From Lachnospiraceae bacterium (GTDB lineage: Bacteria; Bacillota_A; Clostridia; Lachnospirales; Lachnospiraceae), in NCBI GenBank assembly GCA_017561985.1, contig JAFZAZ010000005.1, positions 1 through 64,000 on the forward strand: 64,000 bases of DNA, given 5' to 3'. Shown here piece after piece: positions 54,879 through 62,570 of the stretch (position 1 is the first letter of the stretch; the number at the start of each line of letters is the position of its first letter). Made by a program: the position numbers and the translations under genes. The notes beneath the pieces were generated by a model. It was not told the DNA's origin and searched no databases. It saw only the letters and a program-made list of their open reading frames with translations.

Positions 54879-55829
54879 TTACGAAAAATAGATCATCGGG
54901 TCGGCAGGTTCCTTCGCGGGAACCATGCTCGTGATGTACAAAACGACGCCCTTGCCTTTGTACTCGCGCATGCGCTGTACGCGGACATTTGCCGTAACGG
55001 TGAACCACATGCGGCTTCTGAGCGAATCCGGGTCAACCGCCGCGGGAAGCTTAGCGAGGAATCCGGAAAATTGCGTATCCTCGGCGCAGCATGCCATCAC
55101 CATACGGCCGGGCACGATGTAGCCCTTCGGAAGCCTCGGCGATACATAGAGCATCGCGAGAAACGTGAGCGTCTTGCCGTCGTATTTTTCGGGATATTCC
55201 GAGGCATCCATGTACCAGATGCCGTAGTCATCGTCCGTGATGGTCAGCTGCTGCTGTGTGATGTCGTACGGAAGCTCATCCTCAAAATCTCCCGCGTCCT
55301 TGCCGTCTGCGCGCTCGTACGAGATCTGCGCCTTACGGTTCACCGACTTGATGCTCCGGCGGATCAGCGAACGGTCGGTGTTATCGTCGCAGCGGTTTAC
55401 GATCACCGCATCCGAATAGCGCACCTCATCGAGGATCATCGACCGCATGTTGGCAAGATACATCGGGAACGTCGTCGAATCCATCATCGTGATGACCTGC
55501 GCCATGCGCCAGTCCTCGGGCAAATCAATGTCAAACAGATCCACCAGCTTCCACATTCCGTTCCATTCGATCAATATCATGTTCGGATCGTAGAAATCCG
55601 TAATCTGACGAAGGAAAACGTCCGTAAGCTGCTCCTTCTCCTCCACGGTCAGAATGCTTACGCCCTTCTTCGAGAGAGCGATCTCGTCGAGCTCCTCCTC
55701 ACCCTCCTCGCAGAGGATGACCAGAACCCGGCCGCCCGCAAGAAACTGCGGATCGCTCAATGTATCGCGGATAAACGATGTCTTTCCGCTGTCAAGAAAG
55801 CCGTTTATGACAAATACGGGCTTTTCCAT
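54879..55829 (-). CDS. G3E-family (CobW-like) GTPase without the CxCC motif
   Basis: The 316-residue P-loop protein starts MEKPVFVINGFLDSGKTS, a standard Walker A. DSTTFPMYL and the guanine-recognition motif as NRCD (in VIVNRCDDNTD) follow. It belongs to the COG0523/CobW group by these and by its neighbour, but lacks the CxCC metal-binding motif and any His-rich stretch. The C-terminal part, from about residue 210, is a CobW-C-like mixed domain. It may be the insertase partner of the adjacent metal-binding protein. AAAGGA precedes the ATG; 22 bases separate it from the upstream gene, so co-expression is likely. The target enzyme is unknown. Confidence 0.85.
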   Translation of the reverse strand: MEKPVFVINGFLDSGKTSFIRDTLSDPQFLAGGRVLVILCEEGEEELDEIALSKKGVSILTVEEKEQLTDVFLRQITDFYDPNMILIEWNGMWKLVDLFDIDLPEDWRMAQVITMMDSTTFPMYLANMRSMILDEVRYSDAVIVNRCDDNTDRSLIRRSIKSVNRKAQISYERADGKDAGDFEDELPYDITQQQLTITDDDYGIWYMDASEYPEKYDGKTLTFLAMLYVSPRLPKGYIVPGRMVMACCAEDTQFSGFLAKLPAAVDPDSLRSRMWFTVTANVRVQRMREYKGKGVVLYITSMVPAKEPADPMIYFS

Positions 55830-55851
55830 AGTGCTGTTCCTTTCTGTCACG

Positions 55852-57117
55852 TCATGCGAGCTCAAACAACTCGCGGATCGCGTCCTCGTTCATCTTGCTG
55901 CCGATGACGCAGATGCGTCCGATGATATCGGGCTGGCCGTCGCGGATCTCATACTCGCCGGGCGTCAGATCGAAATAATGCCATTTGCCCTCCGGATCCG
56001 GAACCATTCCCTTCGCACGAAGGATCATGCCGTACTCCTCAGAGTTTGCAAGCTTCTCGAGAATATCGCGGAGCGTCTCCTCCTCGTACTTCTTGACCGT
56101 CTCGCGGCCGAAGCTCGTGAACACCTCGTCGGCATGGTGATGATGATGGTGGTGTCCTTCATGGTGATGGTGGCACTCGCACTCCTCGTCATCGCACTCC
56201 TCACCGTCCTCATGGTGGTGATGGTGGTGATGATGGCTTTCGCACTCCTCATCGTCGTCATCGTCGTGATGATGGTGGTGATGGCACTCGCACTCCTCAT
56301 CGTCGTCATCGTCGTGATGATGGTGGTGATGGCTTTCGCACTCCTCATCGTCGTCATCGTCGTGATGATGGTGGTGATGGCACTCGCACTCCTCATCGTC
56401 ATCATCGTCGTCGTGGTGATGATGGTGGCTCTCGCACTCCTCATCGTCGTCATCGTCGTGATGGTGGTGATGTCCGCAGACCGGACATACCTCCTCTTCC
56501 TCGAGCAGCTGCTTTGCGAGGTCAACCTTCGTCTCCATCGCCTTCAGAATCTGCTCCCCCGTGAGCTCATCCCACGGAGTCGTGACGATCGTAGCGTCCG
56601 CGTTCTTCTCGCGAAGAAGCTTTACGCATGCCTGCAGCTTGTCCTCGGAAACAAACTGGCTGCGGCTTAAAAGGATCGTGTGAGCGCACTCAACCTGATT
56701 GTTGAAGAACTCACCGAAGTTTTTCATGTAAATGCGGCATTTGCCGGCGTCAACAACCGTCACAAGGCCGGTTACGACCATCTCGGGATCGCCGATGCCT
56801 TCGATCGCGCGCACAACGTCGGAAAGCTTACCGACACCGGAGGGCTCGATGAGGATGCGGTCCGGATGGAACTGCTCCTTCACCTGCGTGAGCGCCTTGC
56901 CGAAATCTCCGACCAGCGAGCAGCAGATGCAGCCCGAATTCATCTCGGTGATCTCGATGCCGGCGTCCTTTAAAAAGCCGCCGTCGATGCCGATCTCACC
57001 GAACTCGTTCTCGATTAAAACTACTTTCTCGCCCTTATATCCGTCCGCGAGAAGCTTCTTGATGAGCGTTGTCTTGCCTGCGCCCAAAAAGCCGGAAAAT
57101 ACAGTAACCTGAATCAT
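55852..57117 (-). CDS. COG0523/CobW metallochaperone-type GTPase with His/Asp/Glu-rich repeat
   Basis: The 421-residue protein has Walker A GFLGAGKTT (about 8-16), the CxCC metal motif in GCICCSLVG (about 61-69), the EPSGVG switch region, and a CobW C-terminal domain (about 330-421). Between about residues 213 and 325 lies a striking metal-binding insert of repeated Cys-Glu, six His, five or so Asp, Glu-Glu units. The NKxD guanine motif is replaced by SRSQ (in LLSRSQFV). The architecture points to a zinc, nickel or cobalt chaperone. GGAG precedes the ATG; a longer frame upstream is rejected. dUTPase lies 53 bases upstream. Confidence 0.92.
   Translation of the reverse strand: MIQVTVFSGFLGAGKTTLIKKLLADGYKGEKVVLIENEFGEIGIDGGFLKDAGIEITEMNSGCICCSLVGDFGKALTQVKEQFHPDRILIEPSGVGKLSDVVRAIEGIGDPEMVVTGLVTVVDAGKCRIYMKNFGEFFNNQVECAHTILLSRSQFVSEDKLQACVKLLREKNADATIVTTPWDELTGEQILKAMETKVDLAKQLLEEEEVCPVCGHHHHHDDDDDEECESHHHHHDDDDDDEECECHHHHHHDDDDDEECESHHHHHHDDDDDEECECHHHHHHDDDDDEECESHHHHHHHHEDGEECDDEECECHHHHEGHHHHHHHADEVFTSFGRETVKKYEEETLRDILEKLANSEEYGMILRAKGMVPDPEGKWHYFDLTPGEYEIRDGQPDIIGRICVIGSKMNEDAIRELFELA
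56130..56485 (-). repeat. 48-bp tandem coding repeats (His/Asp/Glu insert)
   Basis: CGCACTCCTCATC recurs at 56241, 56289, 56337, 56385 and 56433, an exact 48-bp period. Each unit encodes 16 residues, and units alternate between ECES and ECEC before the histidine run. Flanking His-rich DNA extends the tract on both sides. Confidence 0.93.
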
Positions 57118-57170
57118 TTCTGTCACTCCGTTTCTTACTGTGTTTCGCCGTAAAATGCGGCGTGTTGTGC

Positions 57171-57605
57171 TTATTTTACGCCTGTCGATCCGAACCCGCC
57201 GCGGGAAGAGCCGCCCAGGTGCTCTACTTCCTCGAACACAAGCTTCGGCTGGTTCTTCATGATGCGGAACTGGCAGATCCGGTCGTTGACGTGAATCTCC
57301 GTGTCGCGCATCGCAAGCGCGGGAAATCTCCACTCATCCTCGTCGCCGCAATAGCTGTGGTCGACAACGCCCATGTGGTTCGTCTGGATGATTCCGAAGT
57401 TCTTGAATGTCGAGCTGCGCGGCACGATGTGCGCCTCGTAGCCCGAAGGAAGCTCCACGGCGATGCCGAGCCGGATCAGGCGGCTTTCACCCGCCTTCAG
57501 CGTGACATCCTCCGCGCTCCGCAGATCGATCCAGTCCGAAACGCCGTCGATATAGCGCAGGTGCTCGATCTCTTTGCTGATGTATCGGATCTTAAGAGTT
57601 TCCAT
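57171..57605 (-). CDS. dut: dUTP diphosphatase
   Basis: dUTPase removes dUTP and supplies dUMP for thymidylate synthesis. The 144 residues carry the trimeric-family motifs: DLRSAEDV (motif 1), [11 protein letters not shown] (motif 2), [14 protein letters not shown] (motif 3, where many enzymes have GVID..YRG), RICQFRI (motif 4) and GGFGSTG (motif 5). The histidine and the inserted acidic residues in motif 3 are unusual but common in some clostridial relatives. AAGGAG precedes the ATG. It lies between the M18 peptidase and the His-rich G3E gene with short gaps. Confidence 0.9.
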   Translation of the reverse strand: METLKIRYISKEIEHLRYIDGVSDWIDLRSAEDVTLKAGESRLIRLGIAVELPSGYEAHIVPRSSTFKNFGIIQTNHMGVVDHSYCGDEDEWRFPALAMRDTEIHVNDRICQFRIMKNQPKLVFEEVEHLGGSSRGGFGSTGVK

Positions 57606-57626
57606 AGTGTCTCCTTACGCCGCGTG

Positions 57627-59033
57627 TCACATCGCGCGGTAGAAAGCAAGATATCCCTGAAGCGCCTCGTACAGGTCAGCCTTGCTGATGACCTCCCACG
57701 GCGCATGCATGTTCTGTACGGCAACGCCGCAGTCGATGACATTCATTCCGTAGTTGCCCATGATGTAAGCGATGGTTCCGCCGCCGCCCTGGTCAACCTT
57801 GCCGAGCTCCGCCGTCTGGAAACTTACGTTCGCGTCGTCGAACGCCTTGCGGATCTTCGCAAAATACTCGGGGTTCGCATCGTTCGAGCCTGATTTGCCG
57901 CGGGAACCGGTGTACTTGTTGAACACCAGACCGCATCCGAAATATGCAGCGTTCTTGCGCTCGAACACGCCCGCGTAATTCGGGTCGTACGCAGCGCTTA
58001 CATCCGAGGAAAGCATTACGGAATTCTGCATTGCACGGCGCAGCTTAAGCTCGCTGTACTCTCCCATGCGGTCCAGAAGTTCCGCAACCGTGTTTTCGAA
58101 AAATTTGGAGTGCATGCCCGTTGCGCCGACACTTCCGATCTCCTCCTTGTCGACAAGAAGGCAAACCATCGTGCGTCCGTGCCACGCGGGAATGTTCGTT
58201 TCATCCGAAACAACGCGGAACAACGCCTCTGCGGAAGGGTATGCACAGCAACGGTCATCGTGGCCGTAGCCCATCAAAAGCGAGCTGTCGATGCCCATGT
58301 CGCGAGCCTCGCCTGCGGGAACGATCTCGATCTCCGCGGAGAGGAAGTCGTCCTCCTCAACGCCGTACTTCTTCGAGAGAAGCTTCCACACATTTGCGCG
58401 AACCGCATATTCCTTCTCACCCTTGAGCGGGATTGTTGCGAACGTCACGTTGAGATCCTCGCCCTCCACGACCGTCGCGCCCTTCTTCTGAAGCTGATCC
58501 GCACCGAGGTGGATCAAAAGGTCGCTCACGCCAAACACCGGATCACCGGGCTCGTCGCCGATATTTACTTTTACCGTCGTACCATCCTTGCGGCAGATCA
58601 CACCGTGCATCGCAAGCGGGATCGTCACCCACTGGTACTTCTTGATTCCGCCGTAGTAATGCGTATCCAAAAGCGCAATCTCCGTGTAATCGTCCTCATA
58701 CACCGGAACCTGCTTAAGGTCAAGGCGCGGCGAATCGATGTGTGCGCCGAGAATCTTCATTCCGTTCTCAAGCGGCTCGCTGCCCACCACGAACAATGCG
58801 ACGATCTTGCCCATCAAAGAAGCATAGATCTTGTCTCCGGCCTTCGCCTTCTTCACGTCCGCAATGTTCTTGAAGCCGAGCGATTTCGCTTTCTTCACGA
58901 TCGCGTCCGCGCACTCGCGCTCCGTCTTGTTTGCGCTCAGAAACCTGCGGTACTCCTCCGCAAAATCCATCACTGCGGACATCGTCTTTTTGTCGTACTT
59001 TAGCCATGCATTTTTCGAAAGCTGTGTACTCAT
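57627..59033 (-). CDS. M18-family aminopeptidase
   Basis: This cytoplasmic metallo-aminopeptidase acts on peptides with acidic or neutral N-termini. The 468 residues contain the binuclear metal site: GAHIDSPRLDLKQ (about 96-108), DDRCCAYPS (about 256-264), DKEEIGSVGATG (about 290-301), SSDVSAAYDP and the final NMHAPWEV histidine. A tetrahedral dodecamer and zinc or cobalt use are known for the family. The nearby metallochaperone-like genes make metal supply an attractive but unproven link. GGAGG precedes the ATG. Confidence 0.94.
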   Translation of the reverse strand: MSTQLSKNAWLKYDKKTMSAVMDFAEEYRRFLSANKTERECADAIVKKAKSLGFKNIADVKKAKAGDKIYASLMGKIVALFVVGSEPLENGMKILGAHIDSPRLDLKQVPVYEDDYTEIALLDTHYYGGIKKYQWVTIPLAMHGVICRKDGTTVKVNIGDEPGDPVFGVSDLLIHLGADQLQKKGATVVEGEDLNVTFATIPLKGEKEYAVRANVWKLLSKKYGVEEDDFLSAEIEIVPAGEARDMGIDSSLLMGYGHDDRCCAYPSAEALFRVVSDETNIPAWHGRTMVCLLVDKEEIGSVGATGMHSKFFENTVAELLDRMGEYSELKLRRAMQNSVMLSSDVSAAYDPNYAGVFERKNAAYFGCGLVFNKYTGSRGKSGSNDANPEYFAKIRKAFDDANVSFQTAELGKVDQGGGGTIAYIMGNYGMNVIDCGVAVQNMHAPWEVISKADLYEALQGYLAFYRAM

Positions 59034-59068
59034 ATTTATTTCCTCCTTACGCGGCAGCCGTCTGTTTT

Positions 59069-59989
59069 TTATCTGTCGACGGCGGCCTCCGCTATTGTTT
59101 TCAATTCCTGTGCGGTGAACTCGTACTTCTTACCGCAGAACTGACACACGATCTCAACCGACTCATCCCCGCGGATCAGCGACATGAGGTCGTTCTTTCC
59201 GAGGCTCGCGAGTCCCTTCGTGTAACGCTCCTTCGAGCAGTTGCAGGAAAATGCCGCGCCGCACTCCCCTGTGAATTCCGGCTGAAGTCCGTCGAGCACT
59301 CGCGACAGGATTCTCTCCGGCGTAAGTCCCGCGGAGAGCATCTCGGTCACGGACGGGAGCGACTTCAGGTTCACTTCCAGCTGCGAAATAACCTCGTCGG
59401 GAACGTCGGGCATCAGCTGTACGATAAATCCGCCGGACTGCAGCACGCTGCCGTCGCGGTCGACCAAAACACCGAGGCCGACGCTCGATGGCGTCTGTTC
59501 CGACGCCGCAAAATAATATGTGAGATCCTCGGCGATCTCGCCCGTCTGCAGCTCGATATCGCCGACATAGGGCTCCTTGAGGCCGAGGTCCTTGATGACG
59601 CTGAGCACTCCGATTCCGACCGCCGCTCCGACGCCGAGATGCCCGTCCGGGCGATCCGGTGCCTCTGCGTTCGGATTGCCGACGTAACCTTTCACGTTGC
59701 CGTGGGAGTCGGCCGTCGCGAGCAATCCGTTCAAAGGTCCCGAGGAATCGATGCGGACCGTCAGCATGTCGCGGTCACCTTTCATCATGACGCCCATCAT
59801 CGCCGAGGCACTCAGCAGTCTTCCGAGAGCCGCCGTCGCCACAGGCGTCAGGTCATGTGCCATGCGCGCCGTCTCCGCAATGCCGCGGGACGTGATTGCG
59901 AACGCCCGCACAAACTCGTCCGCAGCGGTTGCGCGAACGATATAATCCTTTCCTGTCTCACTCACGATCGAATGTCCTTCCCGTATCAT
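59069..59989 (-). CDS. hslO: Redox-regulated chaperone Hsp33
   Basis: Hsp33 is a holdase activated by oxidation. The 306 residues include DYIVRATAADEFVRAFAIT at the N-terminus, a substrate-binding core, and the C-terminal zinc switch CNC...CQFC, spaced about 30 residues apart as in the family. The ATG overlaps the methyltransferase stop by four bases (ATGA), suggesting coupled translation. A GTG eight codons later (59965), with GGAAGG upstream, is a possible alternative start and would better fit the usual family N-terminus. Confidence 0.94.
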   Translation of the reverse strand: MIREGHSIVSETGKDYIVRATAADEFVRAFAITSRGIAETARMAHDLTPVATAALGRLLSASAMMGVMMKGDRDMLTVRIDSSGPLNGLLATADSHGNVKGYVGNPNAEAPDRPDGHLGVGAAVGIGVLSVIKDLGLKEPYVGDIELQTGEIAEDLTYYFAASEQTPSSVGLGVLVDRDGSVLQSGGFIVQLMPDVPDEVISQLEVNLKSLPSVTEMLSAGLTPERILSRVLDGLQPEFTGECGAAFSCNCSKERYTKGLASLGKNDLMSLIRGDESVEIVCQFCGKKYEFTAQELKTIAEAAVDR

Positions 59990-60828
59990 CCGTAATATTT
60001 GTTGGATTGAAAGCCCTCCTTCGCAACGATCACGAACCGTTCCGTCGTCTCCGTCGCTGGCTCCTTTGTGTAGCCGTCATACGCAGCCACGAACGTCATT
60101 CCGCTCTGCGCAAGCAGCTCCTTGATCGTCTCAAGCGAGTACGCGCGCTGCACATGCGTCTCATCGCTGCGCACATACCGGTCCTCTTCCGGACCGTCTC
60201 CCTCGCGGAGGAAAATGGTGAGACGATACTCGTTGAGCCCATTTTCCGCATCGTATGCATTGTCCCAGATGAGCGTCGAATCGTCATAATCCTCGACGCG
60301 CACGCCGTTTCCGAGAACCTTCTCGTAATACCGCGGCGTTTTCATGTCAAAACAGAACACGCCGTCTTTGTCCAGATAATTGTTGACGAGCCGAAACGTC
60401 TCCGCGAGCTCGTCCTCGGTCGTCAGATAGTTGAGCGTGTCGCAGACGCTCACCATCGCGGCCGTCGTACCGTACAATTCAAACGATCGCACGTCCTGGC
60501 ACAGGTACGTGATACGCCCGGAATCGTCGAACTCCTCATCGCCCGATTCCTCGTCCTCGCTGCCGCAAAGGTCTGCGAGTCGCTCGTACTCCCTGTCCTG
60601 CGCGACCATCAGCATCTCCTCCGACGCGTCGAGTCCGATGACATCGTAACCCGCATCGCGCAGCCGACGGCTCATTTTCCCCGTTCCGCACCCGAGATCG
60701 GCCACGATCCCGCCGTCCGGAACTCCGCTTTCGCGCAAAATGCCGACCAGACGTAATGCCCATTCATCGTACGGAACATTGTCCATGCAGCGGTCGTAAA
60801 TTGTCGAAAATGATGCGTACGGTTTCAT
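59986..60828 (-). CDS. Class I SAM-dependent methyltransferase
   Basis: The 280 residues form a Rossmann-like SAM-dependent methyltransferase. Motif I is VADLGCGTGKMSRRL (about 41-55), followed by the acidic strand end GLDASEEML and the VSVCDTLNYLT motif. An acidic insert (GSEDEESGDEEFDDS, about 89-103) interrupts the region after the second strand. The substrate is not predictable. It resembles stand-alone methyltransferases common beside hslO in Firmicutes. It begins the run of minus-strand genes. GGGGGAA precedes the ATG, and an inverted pair of the dispersed octamer lies within it. Confidence 0.85.
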   Translation of the reverse strand: MKPYASFSTIYDRCMDNVPYDEWALRLVGILRESGVPDGGIVADLGCGTGKMSRRLRDAGYDVIGLDASEEMLMVAQDREYERLADLCGSEDEESGDEEFDDSGRITYLCQDVRSFELYGTTAAMVSVCDTLNYLTTEDELAETFRLVNNYLDKDGVFCFDMKTPRYYEKVLGNGVRVEDYDDSTLIWDNAYDAENGLNEYRLTIFLREGDGPEEDRYVRSDETHVQRAYSLETIKELLAQSGMTFVAAYDGYTKEPATETTERFVIVAKEGFQSNKYYG

Positions 60829-60868
60829 GTTTCCCCCGGTCTGCGGTACTTCGTATAAACGTGCATAA

Positions 60869-60898
60869 GAGTTGCCCCCCCTACAAGGAAGGCAACTC
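60869..60898 (-). terminator. Hairpin after xylB
   Basis: GAGTTGCC and GGCAACTC pair around a 14-base loop, followed on the minus strand by TTATG. The U-tract is weak. Confidence 0.55.
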
Positions 60899-60932
60899 CG
60901 TTGTTCTGCAGTTCGTATCTGTTTTCGATGAC

Positions 60933-62414
60933 TTATCGATTGGCTTCGGCAATCGCTGCAAACGCCGGCTTGAGTGCAGGATACAGAGAACGGAAGATCT
61001 GATATCTCTTCTCGTACTCGGCAACGATCGCAGGATCCTGCTCGATGGTGTCGACAACGCGGATCAGCTTGCCTGCAGCCTCCTCAACGGAAGCATACTC
61101 GCCGCAGCCTACAGCCGCAAGGATCGCAGCACCGTAGCCCGGACCCTCCTCGCAGTTGATCTTGTCAACCTTAACGTTCATGATATTCGCGAGAACCTTG
61201 CACCACAGCGGGCTCTTAGCGCCGCCGCCGATCGCGCGGATACGCTCGATCTTAACGCCGAAGGATCGTGCGATCTCAAGCGCATCACGAAGTGCGTACG
61301 TAACGCCCTCCATAACCGCAAGGGTCATATCCTCGCGCTTGGTGTCCATCGACATTCCGATGAAGCAGCCTCTTGCGTCGGGGTTGTTGTGAGGAGTGCG
61401 CTCGCCCATCAGGTACGGAAGATAGAACACGTTGTTCTTTCCGATCTCCTTGATGTTCTTCTGCTCTGCCGCATAGTCCTTCGTTCCGATGATATCGTCC
61501 ATCCACCACTTGTTCGAGGATGCAGCGGAAAGCATGCAGCCCAGGAAGTGATACTTGCCGTTCGCATGTGCGAAGGAATGCATAGCGTTTGCGTCGTCAA
61601 CGGCAAATTCATCCGTTGCGATAAACACGGTGCCCGACGTTCCGAGCGAAACGCTGCACATACCATGCTCAAGCGTACCGGTTCCGACAGCGCCCGCAGC
61701 GTTGTCGCCTGCGCCGGCGATGATCTTAACGGTCTTCGGAAGTCCGAGCTCATCCGCAACAGCGGGAAGGATCGTTCCGACAACCTCGTAGCTCTCGAAA
61801 ATCTTGGCAAGCTGCTCTTCCTTGATGCCGACGATGTCGATCATCTCCTTGGACCAGCACTTGTTCTTTACGTCGAAAAGAAGCATACCGGAAGCATCCG
61901 AAACATCCGTGCAGTGAACGCCGGAAAGAAGGTATGCAAGGTAATCCTTGGGAAGCATGATCTTGCAGATCTTCGCAAAGATCTCAGGCTCGTGCTTCTT
62001 CACCCACAAAAGCTTCGGAGCGGTGAAACCCGTAAGCGCCATGTTAGCGGTGTACGAGCTGATCTTCTCGCGTCCGATCACGTTGTTGAGGTAATCGCAC
62101 TCTTCCTGCGTACGGCCGTCGTTCCAAAGGATCGCCGGACGAAGCACATTGTCGTTCTCGTCAAGGATTACAAGACCGTGCATCTGACCGCCGAAGCTGA
62201 TGCCGGCAACCTTCGAAGCGTCAACGCCCGCGATAAGTTCCCTGACGCCGATCTTCATCTGCGTCCACCAGTCCTCAGGCTTCTGCTCAGACCAACCGGT
62301 CTTCGGAAAATAAAGGGGATATTCCTTCGAGACAATATTCACAATCGCACCCTCGGAGTCCATAAGCAGGAGCTTGACCGAGGAAGTACCGAGATCCACA
62401 CCGATATAGTACAT
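60933..62414 (-). CDS. xylB: Xylulokinase (FGGY family)
   Basis: XylB phosphorylates D-xylulose to xylulose 5-phosphate for the pentose phosphate pathway. The 493 residues match the family. The ATP-binding DLGTSSVKLLL (about 6-16), the sugar site FGGQMHGLVILD (about 76-87) with WNDGRTQEE, GAGDNAAGAVGTG (about 235-247) and GGGAKSPLW (about 395-403) are present. The ATG was chosen nine bases after GGAGG; an ATG three codons earlier abuts that site. A TTGACA-17-TAAGAT promoter precedes it. No xylA or transporter gene is adjacent. Confidence 0.94.
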   Translation of the reverse strand: MYYIGVDLGTSSVKLLLMDSEGAIVNIVSKEYPLYFPKTGWSEQKPEDWWTQMKIGVRELIAGVDASKVAGISFGGQMHGLVILDENDNVLRPAILWNDGRTQEECDYLNNVIGREKISSYTANMALTGFTAPKLLWVKKHEPEIFAKICKIMLPKDYLAYLLSGVHCTDVSDASGMLLFDVKNKCWSKEMIDIVGIKEEQLAKIFESYEVVGTILPAVADELGLPKTVKIIAGAGDNAAGAVGTGTLEHGMCSVSLGTSGTVFIATDEFAVDDANAMHSFAHANGKYHFLGCMLSAASSNKWWMDDIIGTKDYAAEQKNIKEIGKNNVFYLPYLMGERTPHNNPDARGCFIGMSMDTKREDMTLAVMEGVTYALRDALEIARSFGVKIERIRAIGGGAKSPLWCKVLANIMNVKVDKINCEEGPGYGAAILAAVGCGEYASVEEAAGKLIRVVDTIEQDPAIVAEYEKRYQIFRSLYPALKPAFAAIAEANR

Positions 62415-62487
62415 AATACACATCCTCCGTAAAATGAAAGTATCTTGGGTTATCTGCCCTGAAAAACAGACAAAACCACCGACTTAT

Positions 62488-62516
62488 ATCTTACTCAAAT
62501 CGATGGTTTCTGTCAA
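62488..62516 (-). promoter_or_regulatory. xylB promoter
   Basis: On the minus strand TTGACA and TAAGAT are separated by 17 bases, about 75 bases before the ATG. Confidence 0.8.
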
Positions 62517-62570
62517 GTATTCCATGGGTTTTTATACGATGTTCCCGCGCTTCTGCGCGCTGTCGGAAGG

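Larger units (their letters stand above)
659..60680. repeat. Dispersed octamer GGAAAATG / CATTTTCC
   Basis: About 46 exact copies were found by eye, roughly 19 in plus and 27 in minus orientation. Examples are 659, 6272, 6713, 7958, 10391, 25145, 27497, 33525, 34829, 35581, 36386, 36594, 37801, 38916, 42180, 45513, 54162, 59246, 60210 (plus) and 3242, 7674, 8660, 18423, 18733, 19534, 19644, 24173, 26511, 28173, 29883, 30049, 32580, 37282, 39704, 45924, 51086, 52960, 54409, 60240 and 60673 (minus). The base before it is C in about half. Copies occur in different codon frames and in intergenic DNA. The giant surface-protein gene holds only two. Confidence 0.85.

Noticed and set aside
56130..56485. 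Short regular repeats that might suggest a CRISPR array
   Set aside because: They are contiguous in-frame 48-bp units coding His/Asp/Glu runs, with no spacers.
57118..57333. N-terminal extension of the His-rich G3E protein
   Set aside because: It is antisense-like basic sequence overlapping the dUTPase gene; the MIQVTVFSGFLGAGKTT start fits the family.
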